Source: Saccharofermentans sp.
Lineage (GTDB): Bacteria > Bacillota > Clostridia > Saccharofermentanales > Saccharofermentanaceae
Direction: 5' to 3'
NCBI GenBank assembly: GCA_024688685.1
Contig: JAILDX010000036.1
Location: 50,513 to 114,512 of the forward strand
Length of the DNA stretch: 64,000 nucleotides
Under the pieces are notes generated by a model. The model had not been told where the DNA came from. It ran no database searches and was given only the letters and a program-made list of their open reading frames with translations. Positions within the stretch are counted from its first letter, which is position 1. Every line of letters starts with the position of its first letter. Positions 1 to 8,097 of this stretch are shown here, one piece after another. Made by a program: the position numbers and the translations under genes.

Positions 1-1655
1 TCCTCGTGTCGATAATCGCTTATCTCTTTGGAATAATAAATCCTGTAATGAGCCGTATCTTCTACGATTATCTCTTGACGGGAAAGTCCCCCGACTGGCT
101 TATACCGTTCATTGTAGTCCTGTCAGTCCTTACATGCTTCCAGCTGTTTGTGGAATGGACTAAAGTCATATATTCACTCAAGATCAACGGTAAGATGGAT
201 ATCGAAGGTAATTCGTCCTATATGTGGAAGGTTCTTCATCTTCCCATGGAGTTCTTCTCTCAGCGTCTTATGGCTGATATCCTTCAGAGACAGGCAACAA
301 ATGCAGGAATTGCCAATACGCTCATACAGACGGTGGCACCGCTTGTTCTTAATACGGCAATGATGATCTTCTATCTTTTCGTAATGATCAGGTACAGCGT
401 TATCATGACTCTTGTCGGAATCGGCTGTCTTGCGATCAATATGATCATCGCACAGTATATGTCAAAGAAACGCGTCAATATGACTCGTGTTCAGATGAGA
501 GATTCCGGTAAGCTTGCATCGGCAACAACGGCAGGAATAAGCATGGCAGAGACGATCAAGTCTGCAGGTGCGGAAAATGGTTTCTTCCGTAAGTGGTCAG
601 GATATCAGGCTGCAGTTATCTCATCATATCAGCAGTTCTATTCACTTAATGCAAAGGTTGGTATGATCCCTCAGTTTATCAGTTCGATATCAGGTTATAT
701 CGTTCTGTTCATCGGTATCCTGCTCACTATGCAGGGTAACTTTACTGTCGGTATGATCACGACATTCCAGGGCATCCTGGCGGCATTTATGGGACCTGCA
801 GCGACTCTTGTTGAGGCAGGACAGACGATCCAGGAGATGAGAACATCCATGGAGCGTGTGGAAGACGTAATGAACTATCCCGAAGATCCTCTCTTCAAGG
901 AGGAAGATGTAGATGAGAATACAGACTACAAGAAGCTGGGCGGCGATATTGAGTTTAAAAATGTCACCTTTGGATATTCTCCGCTGGCAGACCCTATCAT
1001 TAAGGACTTCTCCATGCATCTGGAACCCGGAAAGAGAATTGCCATCGTCGGTGCTTCAGGATGCGGCAAGTCAACTGTAAGTAAACTTGCGACAGGTCTG
1101 TATATGCCATGGTCAGGAGAAATCCTTTACGACGGCAAGCGTATATCCGAGATCCCAAGAAGCGTATTCACGAGCTCGGTTGCAATGGTCGATCAGGATA
1201 TAATGCTCTTTGAAGACACTATTGCCAATAATATCCGTATGTGGGATGAGACGATAGAGGATTTCGATATTATCCTTGCTGCAAGAGATGCACAGATCCA
1301 TGAGGATATCGTTGAGCGTCCGGGCGGTTATCAGGCAAAGATCATCGAGCGCGGCCGTAACCTTTCCGGTGGTCAGCGGCAGAGGATCGAGATAGCAAGA
1401 ACTCTTGCACTGGATCCTTCGATCGTTATCATGGATGAAGCTACAAGTGCTCTTGATGCAAAGACAGAGTTTGAACTTGTTAAGGCAGTTAATGCCCGTG
1501 GTATATCCTGTATTGTCGTGGCACACAGACTTTCGACGATCAGGGATTGTGATGAGATCATCGTTTTGAAGAACGGTGTGATTGAAGAACGCGGAACGCA
1601 CGATGAGCTTATGGCTAAGGGCGGGTCTTATAAAGATCTCGTCACGAGCGATTAA
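1..1655 (+). CDS. NHLM/NHLP-type bacteriocin ABC exporter, permease/ATPase part (5' truncated)
   Basis: Frame is open from the window edge, so the N-terminus is missing; the first possible start (GTG at 6) is just inside the edge. The visible 549 residues hold the membrane domain (hydrophobic stretches up to about residue 270), then an ATPase domain with Walker A GASGCGKST near residue 349, signature LSGGQRQ, Walker B IVIMDEATSALD and the H-loop AHRLST. Known family: NHLM-system exporters come as two adjacent ABC genes, one of which carries an N-terminal C39 double-glycine peptidase. That peptidase would lie upstream of the window; this is inference. The next exporter starts 11 bases downstream behind a strong AGGAGG site, so the two are co-translated. 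Likely role: membrane export and leader processing of a ribosomally made peptide. Confidence 0.8.
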   Translation, partial: LVSIIAYLFGIINPVMSRIFYDYLLTGKSPDWLIPFIVVLSVLTCFQLFVEWTKVIYSLKINGKMDIEGNSSYMWKVLHLPMEFFSQRLMADILQRQATNAGIANTLIQTVAPLVLNTAMMIFYLFVMIRYSVIMTLVGIGCLAINMIIAQYMSKKRVNMTRVQMRDSGKLASATTAGISMAETIKSAGAENGFFRKWSGYQAAVISSYQQFYSLNAKVGMIPQFISSISGYIVLFIGILLTMQGNFTVGMITTFQGILAAFMGPAATLVEAGQTIQEMRTSMERVEDVMNYPEDPLFKEEDVDENTDYKKLGGDIEFKNVTFGYSPLADPIIKDFSMHLEPGKRIAIVGASGCGKSTVSKLATGLYMPWSGEILYDGKRISEIPRSVFTSSVAMVDQDIMLFEDTIANNIRMWDETIEDFDIILAARDAQIHEDIVERPGGYQAKIIERGRNLSGGQRQRIEIARTLALDPSIVIMDEATSALDAKTEFELVKAVNARGISCIVVAHRLSTIRDCDEIIVLKNGVIEERGTHDELMAKGGSYKDLVTSD

Positions 1656-1666
1656 GGAGGTGGATC

Positions 1667-3850
1667 ATGGGATTATTTGATAAACAGATCCGCCGCAGGC
1701 TCCAGAATGATCAGAATGTCCTTGAGGACTCTCTGTTCCAGCTCGCAAGTGTCGTCATGGATAAGTGGACCGAAGCGAAGTTCGGTGATCAGCTCGTTTT
1801 TGCAAAGGGCGCAATAGATGATATTCTTCATTATTACCACGAGAAGCCCGTTGAGATTCCCGAGAATATAACCGGTATCGTGGAGCAGATGGAATACGCA
1901 TTCAGACCTGCAGGCCTTATGATGCGTGATGTTGTGCTGAAGGAAGGCTGGTATAAGGATGCATATGGTCCGATGCTCGGTTACCTTATGGACAGCGGTA
2001 CTCTTGTTGCTCTTATTCCTAATGCTTTTAAAGGCTACAGTTATAAAGATCCGGGTTCAGGAAAGAGAGTTAAGATCAACAGGAAAACAGCAAAACTCCT
2101 GTCTTCCGAGGCTATGTGCTTCTACAAGTCACTTCCCATGAAGTCTCTTGGCATCAAAGATCTGCTGCTCTATACCAAGGACTGCTTCTCATATGGTGAT
2201 GTTATCACGGCCGTCATTGCAACTCTTGGTGTTACGGTTATAGGAATGCTCGAACCTAAGATCTACGGTCTTGTTACAGGTCCTGTATTGAGGATACGTC
2301 AGCTTTCATTGCTGATAGGTGTTATGTCATTCCTCATCGCATCCGCATTTGCGTCGCAGATGATCAATATGGTAAAGCAGCTGCTCGTATCAAGGATAAG
2401 TACGAAGACTGACAATTCTGTCGAGGCTGCGGTAATGATAAGAGTGCTTTCTCTTCCTGTAGGTTTCTTCAGGCAGTATTCCGCAGGTGAACTTGCCAAA
2501 CGTGTACAATCAGTATCAACACTTGTAAATCTGATCATAACCAACCTGTTCTCAATAGGTCTTTCAAGTATCATGTCACTTCTTTATATCGGGCAGATAT
2601 TCAAGTATGCGCCGGGTCTTGTCTGGCCGTCTCTTATCATCACATTCCTTTCGCTGGCCATTACTGTCGTCGCATCGCTGATGCAGATGAAGGTTACCAA
2701 GAGACAGATGGAGATCGATGCGAAAGCTTCAGGTATAAGCTTCTCGGCTCTGGAGGGAATACAGAAGATCAAGCTGTGCGGTGCTGAGAAGAGAGTGTTC
2801 TCCAGATGGGGCAAGCTTTATGCTCAGGTAGCTCAGCTGTCTTATAATCCGCCCCTTTTCCTTAAGGCCAATGCAGTAATACAGACGGCTGTTACCATGA
2901 TCGGTACGATTGTTATCTACTATATCGCTGTAAAGACAGAGGTCGGATTTAACCAGTATTATGCTTTCCACGCAGCTTACGGACGTCTGTCAGCAGGTTT
3001 TACTGCTCTTGCAGGAATAGTAACATCTCTTGCAAGTATCAAGCCGATACTCGAGATGGCAGAACCCATCCTTAAAGCAGAACCTGAAGTAGCTTCTGAT
3101 AAGAAGAATGTTGTAAAGCTTTCGGGAAAGATCGAGATGAGCCATGTATCGTTCCGTTATGATGAGGCAACCCCTTACATCCTCAAGGATCTTTCTCTCA
3201 AGATCAAGGCAGGTGAGTACGTTGCTATCGTCGGACGTACAGGCTGCGGTAAATCAACTCTCGTGCGTAATCTCTTAGGATTCGATAAGCCGGAGAATGG
3301 CTCTATATTCTTTGACCAGTATGATCTGAATACCGTTGACGTCCGTTCACTCCGCCGCAAGATAGGCGTAGTCATGCAGGACGGACAGCTGTTCCAGGGC
3401 GACATCTTCTCCAACATTACGATCTCTGCGCCCCAGCTTACTCTTGATGAGGCATGGGAAGCTGCTGAGATCGCTGGTATAGCTGATGATATCCGTGAGA
3501 TGCCGATGGGCATGCATACCATAATATCAGAAGGACAGGGAGGCGTTTCCGGCGGTCAGAAACAGCGTCTGCTCATTGCGAGAGCTGTTGCGCCAAAGCC
3601 GAAGATCCTTATCCTTGACGAAGCTACCAGCGCACTTGACAATAAGACTCAGAAGCAGGTTTCTGACGCTCTTGATAATCTCAAGTGTACACGTATCGTC
3701 ATTGCTCACAGACTGTCTACGATCAGACATGCAGACCGTATCCTTGTTTTGAGCAACGGTGAGATCATCGAAGAGGGTACATATGATGAGCTTATCGCTC
3801 TTGGCGGCGAGTTTAAGACTCTTGTCGAGAGACAGAGACTGGACAACTGA
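1667..3850 (+). CDS. NHLM bacteriocin system ABC transporter, second subunit
   Basis: 727 residues. The first ~170 residues are a soluble domain without recognisable catalytic motifs, as in the second NHLM exporter, where this part is related to cyclic-nucleotide-binding folds. Transmembrane segments lie at about 180-460. The ATPase domain has Walker A GRTGCGKST, signature VSGGQKQ, Walker B ILILDEATSALD and H-loop AHRLST. Start ATG follows TTAAGGAGGTGGATC, an ideal ribosome-binding site. It is shorter than many family members (I recall about 900 residues), chiefly in the soluble N-terminal domain. Together with the preceding exporter it would form the bacteriocin secretion complex; the precursor and maturation genes are not in this window, so the substrate is unknown. 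Confidence 0.8.
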   Translation: MGLFDKQIRRRLQNDQNVLEDSLFQLASVVMDKWTEAKFGDQLVFAKGAIDDILHYYHEKPVEIPENITGIVEQMEYAFRPAGLMMRDVVLKEGWYKDAYGPMLGYLMDSGTLVALIPNAFKGYSYKDPGSGKRVKINRKTAKLLSSEAMCFYKSLPMKSLGIKDLLLYTKDCFSYGDVITAVIATLGVTVIGMLEPKIYGLVTGPVLRIRQLSLLIGVMSFLIASAFASQMINMVKQLLVSRISTKTDNSVEAAVMIRVLSLPVGFFRQYSAGELAKRVQSVSTLVNLIITNLFSIGLSSIMSLLYIGQIFKYAPGLVWPSLIITFLSLAITVVASLMQMKVTKRQMEIDAKASGISFSALEGIQKIKLCGAEKRVFSRWGKLYAQVAQLSYNPPLFLKANAVIQTAVTMIGTIVIYYIAVKTEVGFNQYYAFHAAYGRLSAGFTALAGIVTSLASIKPILEMAEPILKAEPEVASDKKNVVKLSGKIEMSHVSFRYDEATPYILKDLSLKIKAGEYVAIVGRTGCGKSTLVRNLLGFDKPENGSIFFDQYDLNTVDVRSLRRKIGVVMQDGQLFQGDIFSNITISAPQLTLDEAWEAAEIAGIADDIREMPMGMHTIISEGQGGVSGGQKQRLLIARAVAPKPKILILDEATSALDNKTQKQVSDALDNLKCTRIVIAHRLSTIRHADRILVLSNGEIIEEGTYDELIALGGEFKTLVERQRLDN

Positions 3851-3851
3851 T

Positions 3852-4064
3852 ATGGGGATCTTCAGCAGAAAGGAAAAGAAAGGTCACTGGATAAAGGAAG
3901 CTCATTTTTTCAGGAGTGATGTCTATGTCTGTTCTGTCTGCAGATCAAAGTTTCCAAAGACTTCCAAGAAATGCCCCAAGTGCGGGGTGGAGATGGTAAG
4001 CGAGAAGTATGATCCTCAGTGGGTTGATGAGTTGGAGATGCTGGATGCCATTTTTGACGACTGA
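3852..4064 (+). CDS. small zinc-ribbon protein (70 aa)
   Basis: MGIFSRKEKK... opens one base after the exporter stop codon and has no ribosome-binding site of its own, so it is probably translated by coupling. It carries two cysteine pairs, CSVC and CPKC, separated by eleven residues: a typical single zinc ribbon. The N-terminus is basic and the C-terminus acidic (DELEMLDAIFDD). I do not recognise it as a bacteriocin precursor: there is no double-glycine leader and no NHLP-type leader. Position suggests a role linked to the exporter operon, or a small zinc-binding accessory protein. It could also be independent and merely co-transcribed. Confidence 0.65.
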   Translation: MGIFSRKEKKGHWIKEAHFFRSDVYVCSVCRSKFPKTSKKCPKCGVEMVSEKYDPQWVDELEMLDAIFDD

Positions 4065-4073
4065 ATTATCTGT

Positions 4074-4919
4074 TCAGGGTCTGTTGCGTTCATAGTAGAA
4101 CATAAACTGCTGCATTATTCCTGCTGTTTCAGGATAGTTTTCTGCCGGGAATCTGCCGTTATAATATGCATCTACGATCCTCTGCATCCATACGTCGATC
4201 GGGAACATGCCGCATCTTCCGAGAGAATAGAGCATAATGCAGTTAGCTACTTTTTTCCCGATGCCATGCATTGATAAAAGTGTGTTATAAAGATCTTCGT
4301 CGTTTCTGGACATAAGCAGTTCCGGTGTTATCTTTCCGGAACGGAAATCATCTATCGCAGACATTATATATTCTGCTCTGTATCCGACCCCTGTATCAGT
4401 TATGTCCTGCAGAGAGGCTTTTGATAACTGTTCAACGTCAGGAAACGCGTAGTATACATCCTTAAGAGGCCTTACAAAAGGGGAGGAGAGCTCAGGAATA
4501 CTTATCTTTGTTCCGAATCGCTCCGATATCCGGTCAACGGATGTGGTTATTGACGGGATAGAACGTCTCTGCGAGATTATATAACTGATAACAGTTTCCC
4601 AGATATCCTGCTTCAGGATCCTGATCCCGTAACTGAAACTCGCGGAATCAGTCAGATATCTGTCTTCGCTGTCAACAGAGTTGTATATCTCAATATAATC
4701 CCGGTCCAGATCGAAATACTCCCGCCACACTTTCTCAAAATCACTGCTGCCGCAGGAGAAGGCATACTCATCATTCCCGAGACATGCTATCTGGAGATAC
4801 CGTCCCATTGCGACTACTTCAGAATGATGATCATCGATCGGGTGAAAACGGAACACCTGACCGCTTTTTGCGATCTTATACGGATCAAAGAAAGGTATGG
4901 TCTTCTTTACGTAATCCAT
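4074..4919 (-). CDS. 8-oxoguanine DNA glycosylase/AP lyase (OGG family)
   Basis: 281 residues, close to bacterial OGG1-type enzymes, which excise 8-oxoguanine opposite C. The helix-hairpin-helix GPD core reads HGIGKKVANC with the expected catalytic lysine at about residue 223, followed by FPIDVWM with the catalytic aspartate at about 242. The N-terminal segment FDPYKIAKSGQVFRF matches the OGG N-domain. The start codon directly abuts the stop of the upstream methyltransferase gene with no gap, so the two form an operon. This family is common in clostridia and replaces Fpg there. Function is assigned by motif only. Confidence 0.85.
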   Translation of the reverse strand: MDYVKKTIPFFDPYKIAKSGQVFRFHPIDDHHSEVVAMGRYLQIACLGNDEYAFSCGSSDFEKVWREYFDLDRDYIEIYNSVDSEDRYLTDSASFSYGIRILKQDIWETVISYIISQRRSIPSITTSVDRISERFGTKISIPELSSPFVRPLKDVYYAFPDVEQLSKASLQDITDTGVGYRAEYIMSAIDDFRSGKITPELLMSRNDEDLYNTLLSMHGIGKKVANCIMLYSLGRCGMFPIDVWMQRIVDAYYNGRFPAENYPETAGIMQQFMFYYERNRP

Positions 4920-6113
4920 TTATTCACCAAGCTTGAAATAGTTATTGAGCTGGCACTTGATATTGCCGTTATAGAGCTTATATCGCTTGTCTGCCTTAAA
5001 TCCCGTAGCTTTTTCAAACGTGTCATCAGGCGAGATGACAGAAAGACGTATGCCTTTGCGGCATTTGCCTTCTTTTGTAAGGTATATCCTTGCGATCCTT
5101 CGGTAGATCGCGTCTGCTTCCTCGGGAGTCATCAGACGGCCTCCGTATGGAGGGTTGGTAATTATGAGATTCCTGTCAAAGCAGGTTGTCTGTATCAGGA
5201 CCTCGGGAGATAGCTTGTTAAAGTCACATACTTTAAACCTGATAAACTTATCGACACCTGCCGATTTTGCGTTGCGTACAGAAGATTCGACCGCTTTGGG
5301 ATCGATGTCGGACCCAAAGAAGAAACAGTCGTCCATAGGCGAGAGGTCCTCAAAATCCAAAGCCTCATCAAGTGCCTTGCGGTAAGGCTGTCCGCCGATG
5401 TAGGGGAGATCTGTGTAAGCGAAGTTCCTAAGCTTTCCCGGAGCAACATTGAGAGCCGCAAGTGCCGCTTCTATCGCGATAGTGCCGGAACCGCAGAACG
5501 GATCATACAAAGCTTCGCAGCCAAATGGCTTAAAATGCGCTATATGGACCATAGCAGACGCCAGAGTCTCTCTTATAGGGGCTTCATGTGTAAGGGGCCT
5601 GTACCCGCGTTTATGGAGTCCTGCGCCTGATGAATCGATCATCATACGCACATGATCATCAACGATGCCGAACTGGATCCTGACAACACCCTTATCCTGG
5701 TCTTCGACAATATCAGTCTCGATCCCGCGCTTCTCCCTGAGATTATCAACGATCGCCTTCTTTGTAAGGGCCTGAAGGGCGGATATGCCGTAGAGCTTGG
5801 ACTTCCTTGAGAAACCGTTCACTATGAAAGCATAATCCTTCGGAATGAAATAATCCCAGTCAAGCTTCTTCACATTCTCGAAATACTCTTCAAAAGATTC
5901 CGCATCGAACTCTCCAACCGTGAAGAATACTCTTTCAGCGTGCCTGAGCCACATGTTTACGCGTGCCAGATCGTTCTTCCATGAATCATCAGGTGCGTTA
6001 AGCGTGACAACGCCGTCAGTTACTGTTATGAGCGAACTGTCATAACCGATTGCCAAAAGGTCATCTTTTGTAGGTTTTTCAAGTCCGAAAAGGGTTGTAC
6101 AGACGATTTTCAA
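4920..6113 (-). CDS. class I SAM-dependent rRNA (guanine-N2) methyltransferase, RlmL/YpsC type
   Basis: 397 residues. An N-terminal THUMP-like region (about 1-160) is followed by a methyltransferase domain with DPFCGSGTIAIEAAL (SAM-binding motif I) and the target-base motif IITNPPYGGR, the N-PPY signature of amino-group methylation. This layout matches YpsC/RlmL, which methylates 23S rRNA N2-guanine. Only the RlmL-like half is present; the RlmK half of the fused gammaproteobacterial enzyme is absent, as is usual in Bacillota. Ribosome-binding site GGAGGAATACTCTTGAAA lies just upstream (minus strand), and the first codons give MKIVCTTLFGLE. Confidence 0.82.
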   Translation of the reverse strand: MKIVCTTLFGLEKPTKDDLLAIGYDSSLITVTDGVVTLNAPDDSWKNDLARVNMWLRHAERVFFTVGEFDAESFEEYFENVKKLDWDYFIPKDYAFIVNGFSRKSKLYGISALQALTKKAIVDNLREKRGIETDIVEDQDKGVVRIQFGIVDDHVRMMIDSSGAGLHKRGYRPLTHEAPIRETLASAMVHIAHFKPFGCEALYDPFCGSGTIAIEAALAALNVAPGKLRNFAYTDLPYIGGQPYRKALDEALDFEDLSPMDDCFFFGSDIDPKAVESSVRNAKSAGVDKFIRFKVCDFNKLSPEVLIQTTCFDRNLIITNPPYGGRLMTPEEADAIYRRIARIYLTKEGKCRKGIRLSVISPDDTFEKATGFKADKRYKLYNGNIKCQLNNYFKLGE

Positions 6114-6153
6114 GAGTATTCCTCCAAGTTATATTTACTGTTTTTGACGATTT

Positions 6154-6184
6154 ATTATACATTTTTGTGTTTTGTGTCTGTCAA
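6154..6184 (-). promoter_or_regulatory. promoter of the rRNA methyltransferase-glycosylase operon
   Basis: On the minus strand a perfect TTGACA (6179-6184) and a perfect TATAAT (6154-6159) are separated by 19 bases, slightly long for a vegetative sigma promoter. It lies about 40 bases upstream of the methyltransferase start, and nothing else on the minus strand begins between. Confidence 0.65.
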
Positions 6185-6417
6185 TAGGAATTTTTGCAAT
6201 TTGATTGTCCTTCACTCGTGGACAATGCTAATCGAACAAGCGTTTATTAGCGGCCAAAACGCCGTAACTACGGGTTTTAACGCAAACGAAACCTGTCCGT
6301 AATCTGTTTGTCATATTTCCTTGCCAAATTGGCAGAACTCAATCTTTATAGGGGTTGAGGGGGATTCCAAATAACGAAATGCTGTTTTTGAGTTATCTAC
6401 AGAGTTTTGAACATTTT
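6185..6417. other. gene-free divergent intergenic region with possible hairpins
   Basis: The 424-base gap between the divergent methyltransferase and comM genes (6114-6537) holds no convincing coding frame. GCTAAT at 6228-6233 is matched by ATTAGC at 6247-6252 (perfect 6-bp stem, 13-base loop). Further on CGGGTTT and AAACCTG can pair with one G-U. These lie in tandem and could belong to an untranslated RNA leader, but I match them to no known riboswitch class. Confidence 0.3.
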
Positions 6418-6431
6418 GAACATTTTTGTTC
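6418..6431. promoter_or_regulatory. inverted repeat overlapping the comM -35 box (candidate operator)
   Basis: GAACA-TTTT-TGTTC is a perfect 5-4-5 inverted repeat, preceded at 6409 by another GAACATTTT half-site in direct orientation. It overlaps the proposed -35 element TTGTTC. Position fits a repressor or activator site for the competence-related genes downstream. It resembles the LexA/DinR box GAAC-N4-GTTC but has two extra central bases. Confidence 0.35.
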
Positions 6432-6454
6432 ATAACATGCCCGAAAAATACAAT
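6426..6454 (+). promoter_or_regulatory. promoter upstream of comM-dprA
   Basis: TTGTTC (6426-6431) and TACAAT (6449-6454) are spaced by 17 bases, giving about 80 bases of leader before the comM start at 6538. Confidence 0.5.
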
Positions 6455-6537
6455 TGCACTTTTTTCGTAGAATTTCGGAGCAAATTTGATATTTTCCGAT
6501 GCTAATCTGACCCCAAACTGCAAAGGAGGTATTTTTT

Positions 6538-8097
6538 ATGGCAGTAAGACAAAAGGTTGTAAGGCTCAGCTCATGCTTTGTCGACGGTATCATCGCAACC
6601 ATGTCGGAGATCGAGATCTCGTTAACTCCCGGAATTCCGACATTTGATATTATCGGTCTATGTGATTCGTCGATAAGGGAATCAAGGGGAAGGATAAGCG
6701 CGGCAATAAGATCGTGCGGCATACTTATGCCAAAAGGGCATATCACGGTCAATATCACACCGGCCTATATGCACAAGTCAGGTTCAGGATTTGATCTTCC
6801 CATCGCGATCGGCATTCTCTTCATTGCAGGATGCATCCCTTATTCTGAAGATATAAAAGTATATGCTCAGGGAGAATTATCTCTCAACGGCGAGATAAAG
6901 GGTACACCGGGAGCGATACTTAAACTGACAGAGGCTGTAAAAGATCATGCTGATGTCGTTTTTATCCCGGAACAGGAGACTTATGCAGCCGCCTGCACAG
7001 GAATATCGTGTATGCCCGTTAAGAGACTTATGGATATCATCAACATTATGGGTGATTACGATTACTGTGGTTCTGTTATCCCTATGGACAGAATGACAGT
7101 TAAGACTGATTTCAGTTTTGAGCATGGTCTTGCAGATCTTAAAGGTCAGCCTAAGGCGTCAGAAGCTCTTGTTATAGCCTGCTCAGGAATGCACAGCATA
7201 CTTATGCTCGGAAGCCCGGGCTGTGGTAAATCATTTGTTTCAGACATCATAAGCTCACTGCTCCCCCCACCGGACAACGCTGAGTACAGGCATCAGCTGG
7301 CGCTCCTGGAGCTCACCGGCGGGGCTGAAGACAAAAAGGCGGAAGCTTCACGCCCGTTGCGTCATATCTATCCCGGAGTTACTTTATCCAAGCTTTACGG
7401 GAAAAAAGGCAGCATGATCCCCGGTGAACTCGCCCTTGCTGACGGCGGAGTCCTGTTTGCGGATGAGATTTGCGATTTCGAGCCCGGGATGATTGATGAG
7501 CTTAAGGTCCCTCTTGAGCAGCATGTGGTGAGAGTGGTGAAGGACGGAAAGACTGTAACGGTGCCGGCTTCATTTCTTTTTGTCGCTGTAGGCAACCCAT
7601 GCAGATGCGGCAACTTTTATGAGGGTTTCTCTAAGTGCCGCTGCACGCCGGCGGCGCGCAAAAAGTATCTTGCCCGCCTATCGGGCGGATTTCTTGACAG
7701 GATAGATCTGTTTACCGAGATGAGATCGATCACTGACAGCGATATGAAGATGATTACAAGCGGGCGGACAGAAGCTGATGCAGCGATCGAAGCTGATGCG
7801 AAGAGGAGGATCGGTCTTGCGTGGAATATGCAGTCGGCAAGATTTAACTGGGAGGAAGGTATCCCCAAGGTCTTTAACGGAACATGTCAGACCGTTAATG
7901 CGGATCTGTTCAGGTTTACCGACGATACTGCGCAGTTTGCGTGCGAAGCCGCAGGAAGGTCAGGGATGAGCGGAAGGGGATATCTGAAGCTAATAAGAGT
8001 AGCAAGGACTATAGCAGATATGGAAGGGTCAGAGGTCATGACGGAGACGCACGTCAGGAAGGCTCTGATATACAGGGTGAACGAAGATGTTATCTGA
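6538..8097 (+). CDS. comM: YifB/ComM family Mg-chelatase-like AAA ATPase
   Basis: 519 residues, normal family length. The N-terminal ~170 residues form the Lon-protease-like ChlI domain. The AAA core follows with Walker A GSPGCGKS near residue 229, Walker B-type GGVLFADEICDF, and a C-terminal Mg-chelatase helical lid with RGYLKLIRVARTIAD. In other bacteria ComM is a hexameric helicase that extends branch migration of incoming DNA during natural transformation. Start ATG follows AAAGGAGGTATTTTTT, a strong site. The gene overlaps dprA by 11 bases, so the pair forms a DNA-uptake/recombination operon, though no other competence genes are in the window. Confidence 0.9.
   Translation: MAVRQKVVRLSSCFVDGIIATMSEIEISLTPGIPTFDIIGLCDSSIRESRGRISAAIRSCGILMPKGHITVNITPAYMHKSGSGFDLPIAIGILFIAGCIPYSEDIKVYAQGELSLNGEIKGTPGAILKLTEAVKDHADVVFIPEQETYAAACTGISCMPVKRLMDIINIMGDYDYCGSVIPMDRMTVKTDFSFEHGLADLKGQPKASEALVIACSGMHSILMLGSPGCGKSFVSDIISSLLPPPDNAEYRHQLALLELTGGAEDKKAEASRPLRHIYPGVTLSKLYGKKGSMIPGELALADGGVLFADEICDFEPGMIDELKVPLEQHVVRVVKDGKTVTVPASFLFVAVGNPCRCGNFYEGFSKCRCTPAARKKYLARLSGGFLDRIDLFTEMRSITDSDMKMITSGRTEADAAIEADAKRRIGLAWNMQSARFNWEEGIPKVFNGTCQTVNADLFRFTDDTAQFACEAAGRSGMSGRGYLKLIRVARTIADMEGSEVMTETHVRKALIYRVNEDVI

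Noticed and set aside
6418..6431. LexA/DinR SOS box before comM
   Set aside because: The Bacillota site has GAAC-N4-GTTC; here the half-sites are six bases apart. Kept only as a generic inverted repeat.
6311..6523. 70-codon minus-strand frame in the intergenic gap
   Set aside because: No ribosome-binding site, no recognisable sequence features, and it overlaps the comM promoter.
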